A stretch of DNA of 7,035 nucleotides from a bacterium (GCA_002401225.1 NVSM01000004.1:66750-73784), one strand, 5' to 3'. Shown: positions 1 through 6,352, numbered from the stretch's first letter. Numbers and translations are program-made. The notes: generated from the letters alone by a model not told the origin.

Positions 1-809
1 ATTCCGAGTGTCACAAAGCTGCCCAGAATCAATATGAGATCCCCAACCGCTGCGATCCCCAACGCTGCAAGCACCGCCAGCAACGATTGACGATCGACTC
101 GCCCAGTCCGAACCACAACCGAGCGGATCGCAAGCCCCACCGCTTGCGGGCGAAGCCCATAGATGATCCCTGCAATGAGTACAAACATGGCGAGCCGAAG
201 GATTGATCGGTCCAGCACCGATAAAGCCGAAGCACTCGCATTCCCAAGGTAGAGTTCACTATACACAAAGATCAACGGCGCATACAACGAAACAGAAAAT
301 GCTGATCGAACTGCTTCAAACCTACCCACCCTGCGGTGTGATCGGATCATCGTCATCGAACCGATCATCGATGCGATCAAGCACCCGATCCCGAACCAAG
401 GCGCAAGCAAGGGCGTCCAGTTGATACTCAATGAATTTCGCATCACATCTGCGGCTCGCATAACCCAGATCATGACAATCGCCAGCATCGCACCAATACT
501 CCACGCATTGAGTCCGATCGCGGTCAGCCTTGGCGCATACAAAGGCATCAACTCGTCTGCCTTGGGATCAACAATACCCAAAATCGTTGCACGCACAGGA
601 ACACCACACTCTGAGCAGTTCGAGCGTATCGAGAGCCCATGGAGGTTGTAGCCGCAATGGATGCAGAAGAGTTCGCCGGTGAGTTGGCGAGCGATCGCTT
701 CACCAGTACCAGATTGAGAAACCGATGGAGAACTTGCTTGATCAGCCCCCTCGGGAGCGTTGTGATCTTGAGTTGTCTGGCCGTCATCTGGCGGCTGTGC
801 GTGATCCAT
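1..809 (-). CDS. Zinc-ribbon multi-pass membrane protein, C-terminus outside window
   Basis: The reading frame is open from an ATG at 809 down to the window edge, giving 269 codons. An in-frame TGA at 815-813 lies two codons upstream of this ATG, so the start can hardly be elsewhere. Residues 1-45 are polar and probably disordered. Residues 46-72 form a zinc ribbon with paired cysteines C49/C52 and C65/C68 in the pattern CIHCGYNLHGL...CSECG, a style common in hypothetical proteins of Phycisphaerae planctomycetes. About five hydrophobic segments follow, near residues 98-117, 132-153, 172-188, 203-219 and 242-266, so the protein is an integral membrane protein with a probably cytoplasmic ribbon. 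The function is not recognised and no catalytic motif is seen. It is divergent from the MoxR ATPase gene, whose partners are often membrane proteins, but a functional link is only a guess. Confidence 0.8.
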   Translation of the reverse strand, partial: MDHAQPPDDGQTTQDHNAPEGADQASSPSVSQSGTGEAIARQLTGELFCIHCGYNLHGLSIRSNCSECGVPVRATILGIVDPKADELMPLYAPRLTAIGLNAWSIGAMLAIVMIWVMRAADVMRNSLSINWTPLLAPWFGIGCLIASMIGSMTMIRSHRRVGRFEAVRSAFSVSLYAPLIFVYSELYLGNASASALSVLDRSILRLAMFVLIAGIIYGLRPQAVGLAIRSVVVRTGRVDRQSLLAVLAALGIAAVGDLILILGSFVTLG

Positions 810-896
810 ATTTCATCGTCCCGAGACCTAGAAACGAATAAACTTGAGCATATCAGATGGAACCATCCGTGACATGCCCCGAATGACTCTATTGAG

Positions 897-926
897 TACC
901 GCATCCGCAGATTGCGATAAGCGGTA
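897..926. other. Imperfect stem-loop in the divergent intergenic gap
   Basis: TACCGC at 897-902 is the reverse complement of GCGGTA at 921-926. Inside it, CGCA (906-909) pairs with TGCG (913-916) around a GAT loop, leaving small internal loops (ATC and ATAA). This makes ten potential base pairs in 30 bases. No run of T follows on either strand, so it is not an intrinsic terminator. It overlaps a possible moxR promoter and could be an operator or just a chance dyad. Confidence 0.45.
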
Positions 927-940
927 GAAGACGATAGGAT
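912..940 (+). promoter_or_regulatory. Possible sigma70-type promoter of the MoxR gene
   Basis: TTGCGA (912-917) and TAGGAT (935-940) are separated by 17 bases. Each matches four of six positions of the TTGACA/TATAAT consensus. Transcription would begin near 947, giving a leader of about 30 bases before the ATG at 977. This is a by-eye match only, and planctomycete promoters are not well enough known to trust it strongly. Confidence 0.3.
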
Positions 941-976
941 ACGCACTGAGAAACCTCGCTGCATCCCATAGCAAAC

Positions 977-1924
977 ATGATTGAATCTGAAACAATGAAT
1001 ACAAACATCGACAAACTCCGTACCCAGATATCCAAAGTCTACCTTGGCGATTCCCCTGCGATCGACTGGATTATCTGCTGCTTGCTCTCTCGCGGGCATG
1101 TCCTGCTCGAGGATGTGCCTGGCGTGGGCAAAACGCTGCTCGCCTCGATACTGGCCAAGTCGATCGATTGCCCGTTTTCACGCATCCAACTCACCCCAGA
1201 TATGCTCCCCGCAGATCTTCTTGGGGTTTCGATCTTCTCACGCGATGGCGGCGAACTCCGGTTTCAGCCCGGACCAATCTTCACGAGCATCCTCCTTGCC
1301 GACGAAATCAACCGGACCACCCCACGAACACAGTCTGCATTGCTCGAAGCGATGAGTGAATCCCAAGTCTCAATTGAAGGCGTCACGCATCCGCTCAACA
1401 AACCATTTATGGTTGTTGCGACACAGAACCCCGCCGAGTTTGAGGGTACTTATCCACTCCCCGAGAACCAACTCGATCGTTTCTTGATGCGAATCTCGAT
1501 GGGCTATCCAAACGCACAGGCCGAAGTTGAGTTACTGGATCTCCGCCCAGCAACCACCATCCTCGAACATGTCACGCCTGTGATTCATGCGGACGATGTG
1601 ATCGAAATGCAGAACCAAGTCGACGAGGTCCATCTAAGCGAACCGATCCGCCAATACATTGTTGAGATCGCTCGCGCATCGCGTGAATCAAGCGAGATCT
1701 TGGTCGGGCTCTCGCCGCGAGGCTCGCTCGCCCTCGCCCAAGCTGCACGCGCATGGGCATGGATGGATGGACGAACATTCGTCGAGCCTGATGATGTGCT
1801 CGCGTTGCTTGTCCCGGTGTGTGCGCACAGGATTATGATTGATGGTGCTGCGACGGGTGCGCACTGGAAACTCGCTGCCGAGCTCATCGAATCCATCGCT
1901 CGGCTTGTCCCAAGCCCTATTTAA
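977..1924 (+). CDS. moxR: MoxR-family AAA+ ATPase
   Basis: This 315-residue protein has the usual length and motif order of MoxR AAA+ ATPases, which act as cytoplasmic chaperone-like ATPases in protein-complex maturation, often of vWA-domain proteins and envelope or stress pathways. Walker A is EDVPGVGKT (residues 45-53). Walker B is ILLADE (105-110), followed by INRTTPRTQSALLEAM. Sensor 1 lies in ATQNP (148-152), a likely arginine finger is R168 in LDRF, and sensor 2 is SPRGSLAL (246-253, R248). All key residues are present, so the ATPase should be active. The start is either ATG 977 or the in-frame ATG 995; neither has a clear Shine-Dalgarno sequence, and both precede the first conserved block. 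MoxR genes are typically followed by a DUF58 gene and vWA or transglutaminase genes. Here the next gene is convergent and unrelated, so the real client cannot be read from context. Confidence 0.93.
   Translation: MIESETMNTNIDKLRTQISKVYLGDSPAIDWIICCLLSRGHVLLEDVPGVGKTLLASILAKSIDCPFSRIQLTPDMLPADLLGVSIFSRDGGELRFQPGPIFTSILLADEINRTTPRTQSALLEAMSESQVSIEGVTHPLNKPFMVVATQNPAEFEGTYPLPENQLDRFLMRISMGYPNAQAEVELLDLRPATTILEHVTPVIHADDVIEMQNQVDEVHLSEPIRQYIVEIARASRESSEILVGLSPRGSLALAQAARAWAWMDGRTFVEPDDVLALLVPVCAHRIMIDGAATGAHWKLAAELIESIARLVPSPI
1902..1916. other. Small perfect hairpin at the 3' end of moxR
   Basis: GGCTTG (1902-1907) and CAAGCC (1911-1916) form a 6-bp stem with a three-base TCC loop, just before the TAA stop at 1922-1924. 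The following bases, CTATTTAACC, are only weakly T-rich, so if it terminates moxR transcription it is a poor intrinsic terminator. Nothing better is seen before the convergent gene begins. Confidence 0.35.
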
Positions 1925-1941
1925 CCATGCCTAGTTTAACC
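1917..1941. repeat. Short direct repeat in the convergent gap
   Basis: CTATTTAACC (1917-1926) is repeated as CTAGTTTAACC (1931-1941), differing by one inserted G. The first copy contains the moxR stop codon and the second ends four bases before the stop codon of the minus-strand dehydrogenase. It may be a relic of a small local duplication. No function is evident. Confidence 0.5.
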
Positions 1942-1945
1942 AAGC

Positions 1946-4873
1946 TCAATCATCGAGCAATCGTGCGATCGCTTCGATCGGATGAATCGAATGTCGGCTT
2001 GTGCCGTCAAGAATCTGATGCCGACACGATGTACCCGGCGCAATAATTAGGTCTTCATCACCCGCAGCACGAACAGCAGGAAAAAGCACTTGTTCCCCGA
2101 TCTTCATCGACAGGTCATATCGGTGCGCAGCATAGCCAAACGAACCGGCCATCCCGCAGCATCCCGTTTCGAGTACATCCACCTGCCCTGGGAACAGCCG
2201 ATCTAGAACGGCTGATGATGACGCATTGCCCCAGAGTGATTTCTGATGACAGTGCCCATGAAACTTGAGCCTGCCCATAAACTGTTTCGTTGGGGGCGTG
2301 ACCGGATGATCCGCCCAGCACGCTTCAAGAAAAGCTTCTGGAAGTGCAGCCTTGGCTTTGAACTTTCTAAGCAATGCACGATCGGTATCAATATTGAGAT
2401 CCATCCAATCATCCGCAATCGCGGACAAACACGAAGGCTCGGGGATCAACAACGCCTTGACCTGCTCATCATTGATCAGATGCTCAAGTTGACGCATTGT
2501 TTTCTGTGCATCTTTGATCGCGTGTTCAAGATTACCCAGCGAGATCGCTGCTCGACCAAAGTCTGACACCGGCTCAACACCAACCTCATACCCAAACGCT
2601 TCAAGCACACGAACCGTAGCCACCGCGACACTCGGATCATTGTGCGTCGTGAATGTATCGCATAAAAGCACGACCTTGGGTTTGGTTGATTCTCCAAGAG
2701 CGACCCGTTTGATCGGTTTGTGCATCTTAGGTAATGATCGGCTGGGATGAATATTAAGCGCATGATTCATCACCGATCGGCTGGGGCCCAAAGTATTCAT
2801 CACATTGGTCAGCCAAGGAAAGACAGAACCGACACGATTGATCTGATGAATATTCGACATCACCCGTACCGCCAAAGGCACATGCCCATTCTGCTTATAT
2901 CCCTGCGCCAGATACTCCGACTTGAGCTTAGCGATATCGACCGAACTCGGACATTCTGATTTGCACCCCTTACAACTCAGGCATAAATCGAGCGTTTCTT
3001 TCGTAGCTTGATCATCAAATACCGGCTCACCCACGCCTGCTTTTTCGAGATCAATCTGTCCGGTGAGTGCCAAGCGAAGCGCATTGCCTCGCCCACGCGT
3101 AGAGTGGCGTTCGTCGCGTGTCGCTTGATACGAAGGGCACATCACGCCGCCCTGCTTGCGCCGACATACCCCCGCCCCATTACACAACTCGGTCGCATGG
3201 GCAAAGCCTTGTTCGGCTTGAAACTGGTAGTATGTATCGACATCGGGCACAGACACCACAACACTCTTTGGCTTGATCCGTGTTTGTGCGCTGATCGATT
3301 CGATTGCTTTCGGCTCTACGATATTCCCCGGATTCAGCAAATTGCCCGGATCGAAAACCGCTTTGATTTCTCGAAATGCGTTGAGTAAATCAGTACCGAA
3401 ATAGGACTCGATGAACGGCCCTCGCGCCCGGCCATCTCCGTGCTCACCTGATGGCACGCCTCCGAGATCTTTGGCAAGTTGTGCGACCTGGGTCGCGATG
3501 CGATGCATCGCTTGCTCATCAGCGGGATCACGAAGATTGAGCAAAGGACGAACATGAAGCACACCGACCGAGGCATGCGCGTAGTACGATGCGATTGTCC
3601 CTTCTTCTTCAACAATCGCTCGGAACCGGCGAACAAACTCGCCCAGATTGGCGACAGGAACCGCGTTGTCCTCGACAAACCCTAGAGGCTTGCGATCCCC
3701 TGCAATCGCATGGAGCAATGGCTCGCCAGCCTTGCGAAATTTCCACGCTTCGTCCATCTCTACCGAGTCTGTACTCAACTTCATTGGCAAGTGCGGAAAG
3801 AGATTTGTCAACGCATCGAACGATCGCTCGAGAGAACCCTGATCATCTGCAAAGAACTCGACAAACAACACCGCCTTCGCGCCTGAGTCTGGAAGCAGAT
3901 CTACATACCGAGCATATTGAGTATTGGCTCGCGCGAGATCCATAATCAGATCATCGAGCAGTTCAACACCCGATGGCCCAAGTTCGAGAACTGGTTCAAC
4001 CGCGGATATTGCATCGCTCAGTTCATCGAACGAGATCACCGCGAGCCCTTTACACTTTGGCAGTGGGTATAGTTTGAGCGTCGCGCCCAGCGTCATCGCA
4101 AGCGTACCTTCTGAGCCGCAAAGGAGCGGAGCGAGATTGACCCGGTTTGGATCCCAGTTGTTTGATTCAAGCTGCTCAAGAATAACATCAAGCTGGTATC
4201 CACTCGATCGGCGCATGGTCTTTGGAAACCGTTCACGGATCTGATCTGCATGCCTACGAACGATATCGATCACCGCGAGGGTGATCTTGCGCACTTTTGG
4301 ATCTTGGGCCGATGCCCCTTGCTCAAACTTGAGCCGAGTACCATCAGCAAGGCATGCCTCAATGCCAAGCACATTCTCGGATGTTCGCCCATAGAGCACC
4401 GAATGTACACCCGCAGCATTGTTGCCGATACACCCGCCGATGTTCGCTTGGCGGGCTGTGGATGGATCAGGCGCGAAGAACAAGCCTTGGTTGTTGAGCA
4501 TGTCATTGAGATCATCAATGCACACCCCCGGCTCAACTGTACATACTTGCTGATCTGGATCAACCGAGATGATTCGATCACAGTGCCTTGAGACATCAAT
4601 CACCAATGCCTGATTTACACACTGCCCTGCTAAGCTCGTCGCCCCCCCTCGCGGCAGAATCGGCACTTGATACGCTGAGCAAAGCTGGAGCAACTCTGGT
4701 ATCTGATCCACATGCTCAGGGCTGACGACACCAAGGGGAGCGACTTGATAGATTGATGCATCTGTCGAGTACAGCCCGATGATGTGCGGCTCTGCCGAAA
4801 CATCAAAACCACACACGGCTCGAACTTGGTCAATGAAATGTGGATCGAGTTTGGTCATAGCTGGTTTGGTCAT
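1946..4873 (-). CDS. ydiJ: Fused FAD-linked oxidase / 4Fe-4S / CCG-domain dehydrogenase, YdiJ (D-2-hydroxyglutarate dehydrogenase) type
   Basis: From ATG 4873 the protein has 975 residues; the E. coli relative YdiJ is of similar size and oxidises D-2-hydroxyglutarate. Residues 40-275 form an FAD-binding PCMH domain, with PRGGATSLAGQ (74-84), NNAAGVHSVLYGRTSENV (151-168) and GSEGTLA (253-259). Residues 290-520 are the FAD-oxidase C-terminal domain, with H433 and H440 in HASVGVLHVRP and GEHGDGRARGPF (476-487), the probable metal and substrate site. Two iron-sulfur motifs follow: C564/C570/C579, leading into TRDERHSTRGRGNALR, and CLSCKGCKSECP (631-642). The C-terminal part has the CCG-type motifs HGHCHQKSL (872-880) and CCGMAGSFGY (905-914). 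The likely role is oxidation of a D-2-hydroxyacid, with electrons leaving through the Fe-S part; the exact substrate (2-hydroxyglutarate or lactate) cannot be fixed. The frame is open back to 4972, but that extension crosses the terminator at 4926-4960, so ATG 4873 or 4858 is preferred. Confidence 0.92.
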   Translation of the reverse strand: MTKPAMTKLDPHFIDQVRAVCGFDVSAEPHIIGLYSTDASIYQVAPLGVVSPEHVDQIPELLQLCSAYQVPILPRGGATSLAGQCVNQALVIDVSRHCDRIISVDPDQQVCTVEPGVCIDDLNDMLNNQGLFFAPDPSTARQANIGGCIGNNAAGVHSVLYGRTSENVLGIEACLADGTRLKFEQGASAQDPKVRKITLAVIDIVRRHADQIRERFPKTMRRSSGYQLDVILEQLESNNWDPNRVNLAPLLCGSEGTLAMTLGATLKLYPLPKCKGLAVISFDELSDAISAVEPVLELGPSGVELLDDLIMDLARANTQYARYVDLLPDSGAKAVLFVEFFADDQGSLERSFDALTNLFPHLPMKLSTDSVEMDEAWKFRKAGEPLLHAIAGDRKPLGFVEDNAVPVANLGEFVRRFRAIVEEEGTIASYYAHASVGVLHVRPLLNLRDPADEQAMHRIATQVAQLAKDLGGVPSGEHGDGRARGPFIESYFGTDLLNAFREIKAVFDPGNLLNPGNIVEPKAIESISAQTRIKPKSVVVSVPDVDTYYQFQAEQGFAHATELCNGAGVCRRKQGGVMCPSYQATRDERHSTRGRGNALRLALTGQIDLEKAGVGEPVFDDQATKETLDLCLSCKGCKSECPSSVDIAKLKSEYLAQGYKQNGHVPLAVRVMSNIHQINRVGSVFPWLTNVMNTLGPSRSVMNHALNIHPSRSLPKMHKPIKRVALGESTKPKVVLLCDTFTTHNDPSVAVATVRVLEAFGYEVGVEPVSDFGRAAISLGNLEHAIKDAQKTMRQLEHLINDEQVKALLIPEPSCLSAIADDWMDLNIDTDRALLRKFKAKAALPEAFLEACWADHPVTPPTKQFMGRLKFHGHCHQKSLWGNASSSAVLDRLFPGQVDVLETGCCGMAGSFGYAAHRYDLSMKIGEQVLFPAVRAAGDEDLIIAPGTSCRHQILDGTSRHSIHPIEAIARLLDD

Positions 4874-4925
4874 CAGATACCACAACCCTATCCGCGATTG
4901 GTCATCAATGGAATGCGTATTGAAT

Positions 4926-4960
4926 AAAAAAAAGCCCACAGCTTTAAAACTGTGGGCTTT
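4926..4960 (-). terminator. Strong intrinsic terminator of the prepilin-like gene
   Basis: AAAGCCCACAG (4931-4941) pairs perfectly with CTGTGGGCTTT (4950-4960), an 11-bp stem with an 8-base loop. Reading the minus strand, the stem runs into eight T residues (4933-4926). The orientation therefore serves the gene ending at 5015, 54 bases upstream, and insulates the dehydrogenase gene starting at 4873. Any independent promoter for the dehydrogenase must fit in the roughly 55 bases between; I see no convincing one there. Confidence 0.93.
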
Positions 4961-4974
4961 GAATGTATTCATCC

Positions 4975-4992
4975 ACTAGGCATTCGCCTAGT
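4975..4992. other. Perfect hairpin in the 3' UTR of the prepilin-like gene
   Basis: ACTAGGC (4975-4981) pairs with GCCTAGT (4986-4992) around the loop ATTC, a 7-bp perfect stem. It lies between the stop codon at 5015 and the terminator hairpin. No T tract follows on either strand, so it may protect the transcript end rather than terminate it. Confidence 0.6.
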
Positions 4993-5003
4993 CAAACTTC
5001 GAT

Positions 5004-5018
5004 TTGATTCAGAATCAA
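5004..5018. other. 15-base palindrome overlapping the prepilin stop codon
   Basis: TTGATTCAGAATCAA is a perfect inverted repeat of 7-base arms around one central A. As RNA it could form a 5-bp hairpin with a 5-base loop. It overlaps the TGA stop (5017-5015) of the minus-strand gene and is the first of three dyads before the end of that transcript. Confidence 0.55.
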
Positions 5019-6076
5019 TCGTAGTATGGGGTGATGAGTGTTTCAGCACCGAACTCAACTTGTGAGTATTGCACCATGTAAGCGTTGCGGTTGTTTGCTT
5101 CACCTGAAAGCTGAATAGTCGCACCTGGCTCAGCGATACCTTCAACTGTACGCTTGCCATCATCTTCGTTTACGAAGATATTGTCTGGCTGTGAGCGGAA
5201 CTCATTCGTCATGGTTGAGTCAGTGAATGTCCAAATGATCTGAGTTGGGTCTGGCTGATTGAAGAACTCAACATGGGTATCGTTGAAACCAACATTGCCT
5301 GCCCATTCGGTTCGGCTGCCGTTCAAACGAAGGGTTACCGAGTTGCGACCCAAAGGTTCAGGACCACCAGCTTGTGCGCCATCATCTTCGATCAAAATCC
5401 ATGATCCATCTCTCCCCGCTCCATCGAGCTCGTAGTTTGGCCCACGGTTTGAAAGAGCTGGTTCGAGTGAGTCGAAAGTGTTTGCCCACTGTGGACGGCG
5501 GAATGCGAATGGTGGCGTATGAGCATAGCTAAAGCCGCCTGGGAGAGTTTCCCAACCATCGAGATCAGCACAAACTGAACCCATTTGGCCAGCATCTACA
5601 CCCTGGTCATTCGTGGTCGCCTTGAAGTTTGGATCCCAAATCGCTTCGGTGTTCCCGCCGTTGTTACCTGGTGTGCCGCCACAAGGTGTATCGAACTGGT
5701 AGAGGCTGTACTCTTCGTAATCGCCGAGTTCAACAGCACTAAAGCATATACCGGTTTCGATCATACCTTGAGAGATCAAGATCGAGAACATGTTACCAGT
5801 GGTGTTCTTGAGTTGTGAGTTCTCACCGACTTGAAGTTCGATGGTCTTATCATTGCGGTCAATACGGCTTGGCAGCGGGTAGTTATCCTTGTTGCTGCCT
5901 GCGAAGATGACCATTGCCTGCATGACCGACCGGATTTGGGTCGAGTCCTTGAGCTGGTTTGCACGCTGCTTGGCTTTACCAAGTGCTGGCAAAAGGATAC
6001 CGATGAGCAACGCGATAATCGCGATAACCACCAGAAGTTCGATGAGCGTAAACGCATTCTTTCTTGTTCTTTTCAT
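5015..6076 (-). CDS. Type II secretion/pilin-like protein with prepilin N-terminal methylation motif
   Basis: This 353-residue protein starts MKRTRKNAFTLIELLVV, a class III prepilin signal: a short basic leader, cleavage expected between A8 and F9, glutamate E13 at position +5, and a hydrophobic helix over residues 9-31. The residue before the cut is alanine rather than the usual glycine. The rest is a polar globular domain resembling the many planctomycete prepilin-like proteins. NVGFNDTHVEFF (261-272) looks like their late NVxFxDGHV signature, with threonine in place of glycine. The protein should be processed by prepilin peptidase and exported by, or built into, a pseudopilus-type system; no other such gene is in the window. 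The frame is open upstream to 6328, but ATG 6076 has a Shine-Dalgarno AGGAG eight bases away and puts the signal at the N-terminus. Its codons look more restricted than those of its neighbours, which may mean high expression. Confidence 0.88.
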   Translation of the reverse strand: MKRTRKNAFTLIELLVVIAIIALLIGILLPALGKAKQRANQLKDSTQIRSVMQAMVIFAGSNKDNYPLPSRIDRNDKTIELQVGENSQLKNTTGNMFSILISQGMIETGICFSAVELGDYEEYSLYQFDTPCGGTPGNNGGNTEAIWDPNFKATTNDQGVDAGQMGSVCADLDGWETLPGGFSYAHTPPFAFRRPQWANTFDSLEPALSNRGPNYELDGAGRDGSWILIEDDGAQAGGPEPLGRNSVTLRLNGSRTEWAGNVGFNDTHVEFFNQPDPTQIIWTFTDSTMTNEFRSQPDNIFVNEDDGKRTVEGIAEPGATIQLSGEANNRNAYMVQYSQVEFGAETLITPYYD

Positions 6077-6080
6077 TTCC

Positions 6081-6096
6081 TTGACTCCTAAGTCAA
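6081..6096 (-). promoter_or_regulatory. Hairpin containing the Shine-Dalgarno of the prepilin-like gene
   Basis: TTGACT (6081-6086) and AGTCAA (6091-6096) are perfect inverted repeats around a four-base loop. On the minus strand the loop reads TAGG, and the Shine-Dalgarno AGGAG (6089-6085) occupies the loop and the start of the 3' arm. The start codon at 6076 follows eight bases later. If the stem forms in the mRNA it could reduce ribosome access. With only two G-C pairs in six, it would be weak and easily opened. Confidence 0.5.
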
Positions 6097-6098
6097 TA

Positions 6099-6121
6099 CC
6101 GAGAGCTATACAGCTGATCGG
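6099..6121. other. Stem-loop in the prepilin leader
   Basis: CCGA (6099-6102) pairs with TCGG (6118-6121). Inside it, AGCT (6104-6107) pairs with AGCT (6112-6115) around the loop ATAC, leaving a small asymmetric internal loop. It lies directly upstream of the Shine-Dalgarno hairpin of the prepilin-like gene. Confidence 0.45.
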
Positions 6122-6143
6122 CGGATGCCTGAAGCATTCCAGC

Positions 6144-6172
6144 GACTGATCTGTTCCACAGATGAAACAGTC
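6144..6172. other. Long bulged hairpin in the divergent spacer
   Basis: GACTGATCTGT (6144-6154) pairs with ACAGAT (6158-6163) and CAGTC (6168-6172), with a TCC loop and a four-base GAAA bulge between the two stem parts. All eleven pairs are Watson-Crick, so either strand can fold. It is the longest single stem in the spacer. No T tract follows in either direction, so it is not an intrinsic terminator. Confidence 0.65.
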
Positions 6173-6178
6173 CTGAAA

Positions 6179-6235
6179 CACACATCGTCCACGCTTAGCC
6201 CGGTGGACACGAAGGCCGAAATGTCGGCATGTGTG
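6179..6235. other. Possible three-way junction RNA element
   Basis: An outer stem is formed by CACACAT (6179-6185) and ATGTGTG (6229-6235), seven perfect pairs. It encloses hairpin GTCCAC (6187-6192) / GTGGAC (6203-6208) with a 10-base loop, and hairpin GCCGA (6215-6219) / TCGGC (6224-6228) with a 4-base loop that abuts the outer stem. This nesting in 57 bases is the layout of many riboswitches and ribozymes. I compared it by memory with hammerhead, c-di-GMP, TPP and purine motifs and saw none of their conserved loop sequences. The strand is undecided because all pairs are Watson-Crick. Confidence 0.5.
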
Positions 6236-6256
6236 ATTCGGCAGAATCAAGAAAAC

Positions 6257-6279
6257 GGGTGTATCCCATAAGGGGACCC
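6257..6279. other. Two-part hairpin upstream of the junction element
   Basis: GGGT (6257-6260) pairs with ACCC (6276-6279), and TCCC (6264-6267) pairs with GGGG (6272-6275) including one G-U wobble on the plus strand, with a three-base GTA bulge. On the minus strand the wobble becomes an A-C mismatch. It is a modest dyad that may be accidental. Confidence 0.35.
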
Positions 6280-6352
6280 AAATAAGGACGCATATTTCGT
6301 CAGGCCGATTCACAAATACCATTGGCACCTATCGATGCCGACTTGCATGGCA

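Noticed and set aside
548..1099. Minus-strand open frame of 183 codons across the divergent gap.
   Set aside because: It overlaps the well-supported zinc-ribbon gene in another frame, the moxR start and their intergenic gap. Its translation shows no domain.
1585..1896. Minus-strand open frames inside moxR.
   Set aside because: They are opposite-frame shadows of a clearly conserved coding sequence.
4926..4960. Terminator hairpin acting on the plus strand.
   Set aside because: The T run exists only when read on the minus strand, and no plus-strand gene ends here.
4874..4972. N-terminal extension of the dehydrogenase to ATG 4972.
   Set aside because: It would run through the strong terminator of the preceding gene at 4926-4960 and adds residues not typical of the family.
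6144..6235. Hammerhead ribozyme in the structured spacer.
   Set aside because: The junction lacks the conserved CUGAUGA and GAAA core segments in the required places.
6077..6328. In-frame extension of the prepilin-like gene upstream by 84 codons without a stop.
   Set aside because: The prepilin signal must be at the N-terminus, ATG 6076 has an AGGAG Shine-Dalgarno at good spacing, and the extension has no recognisable domain and crosses the inverted repeats.
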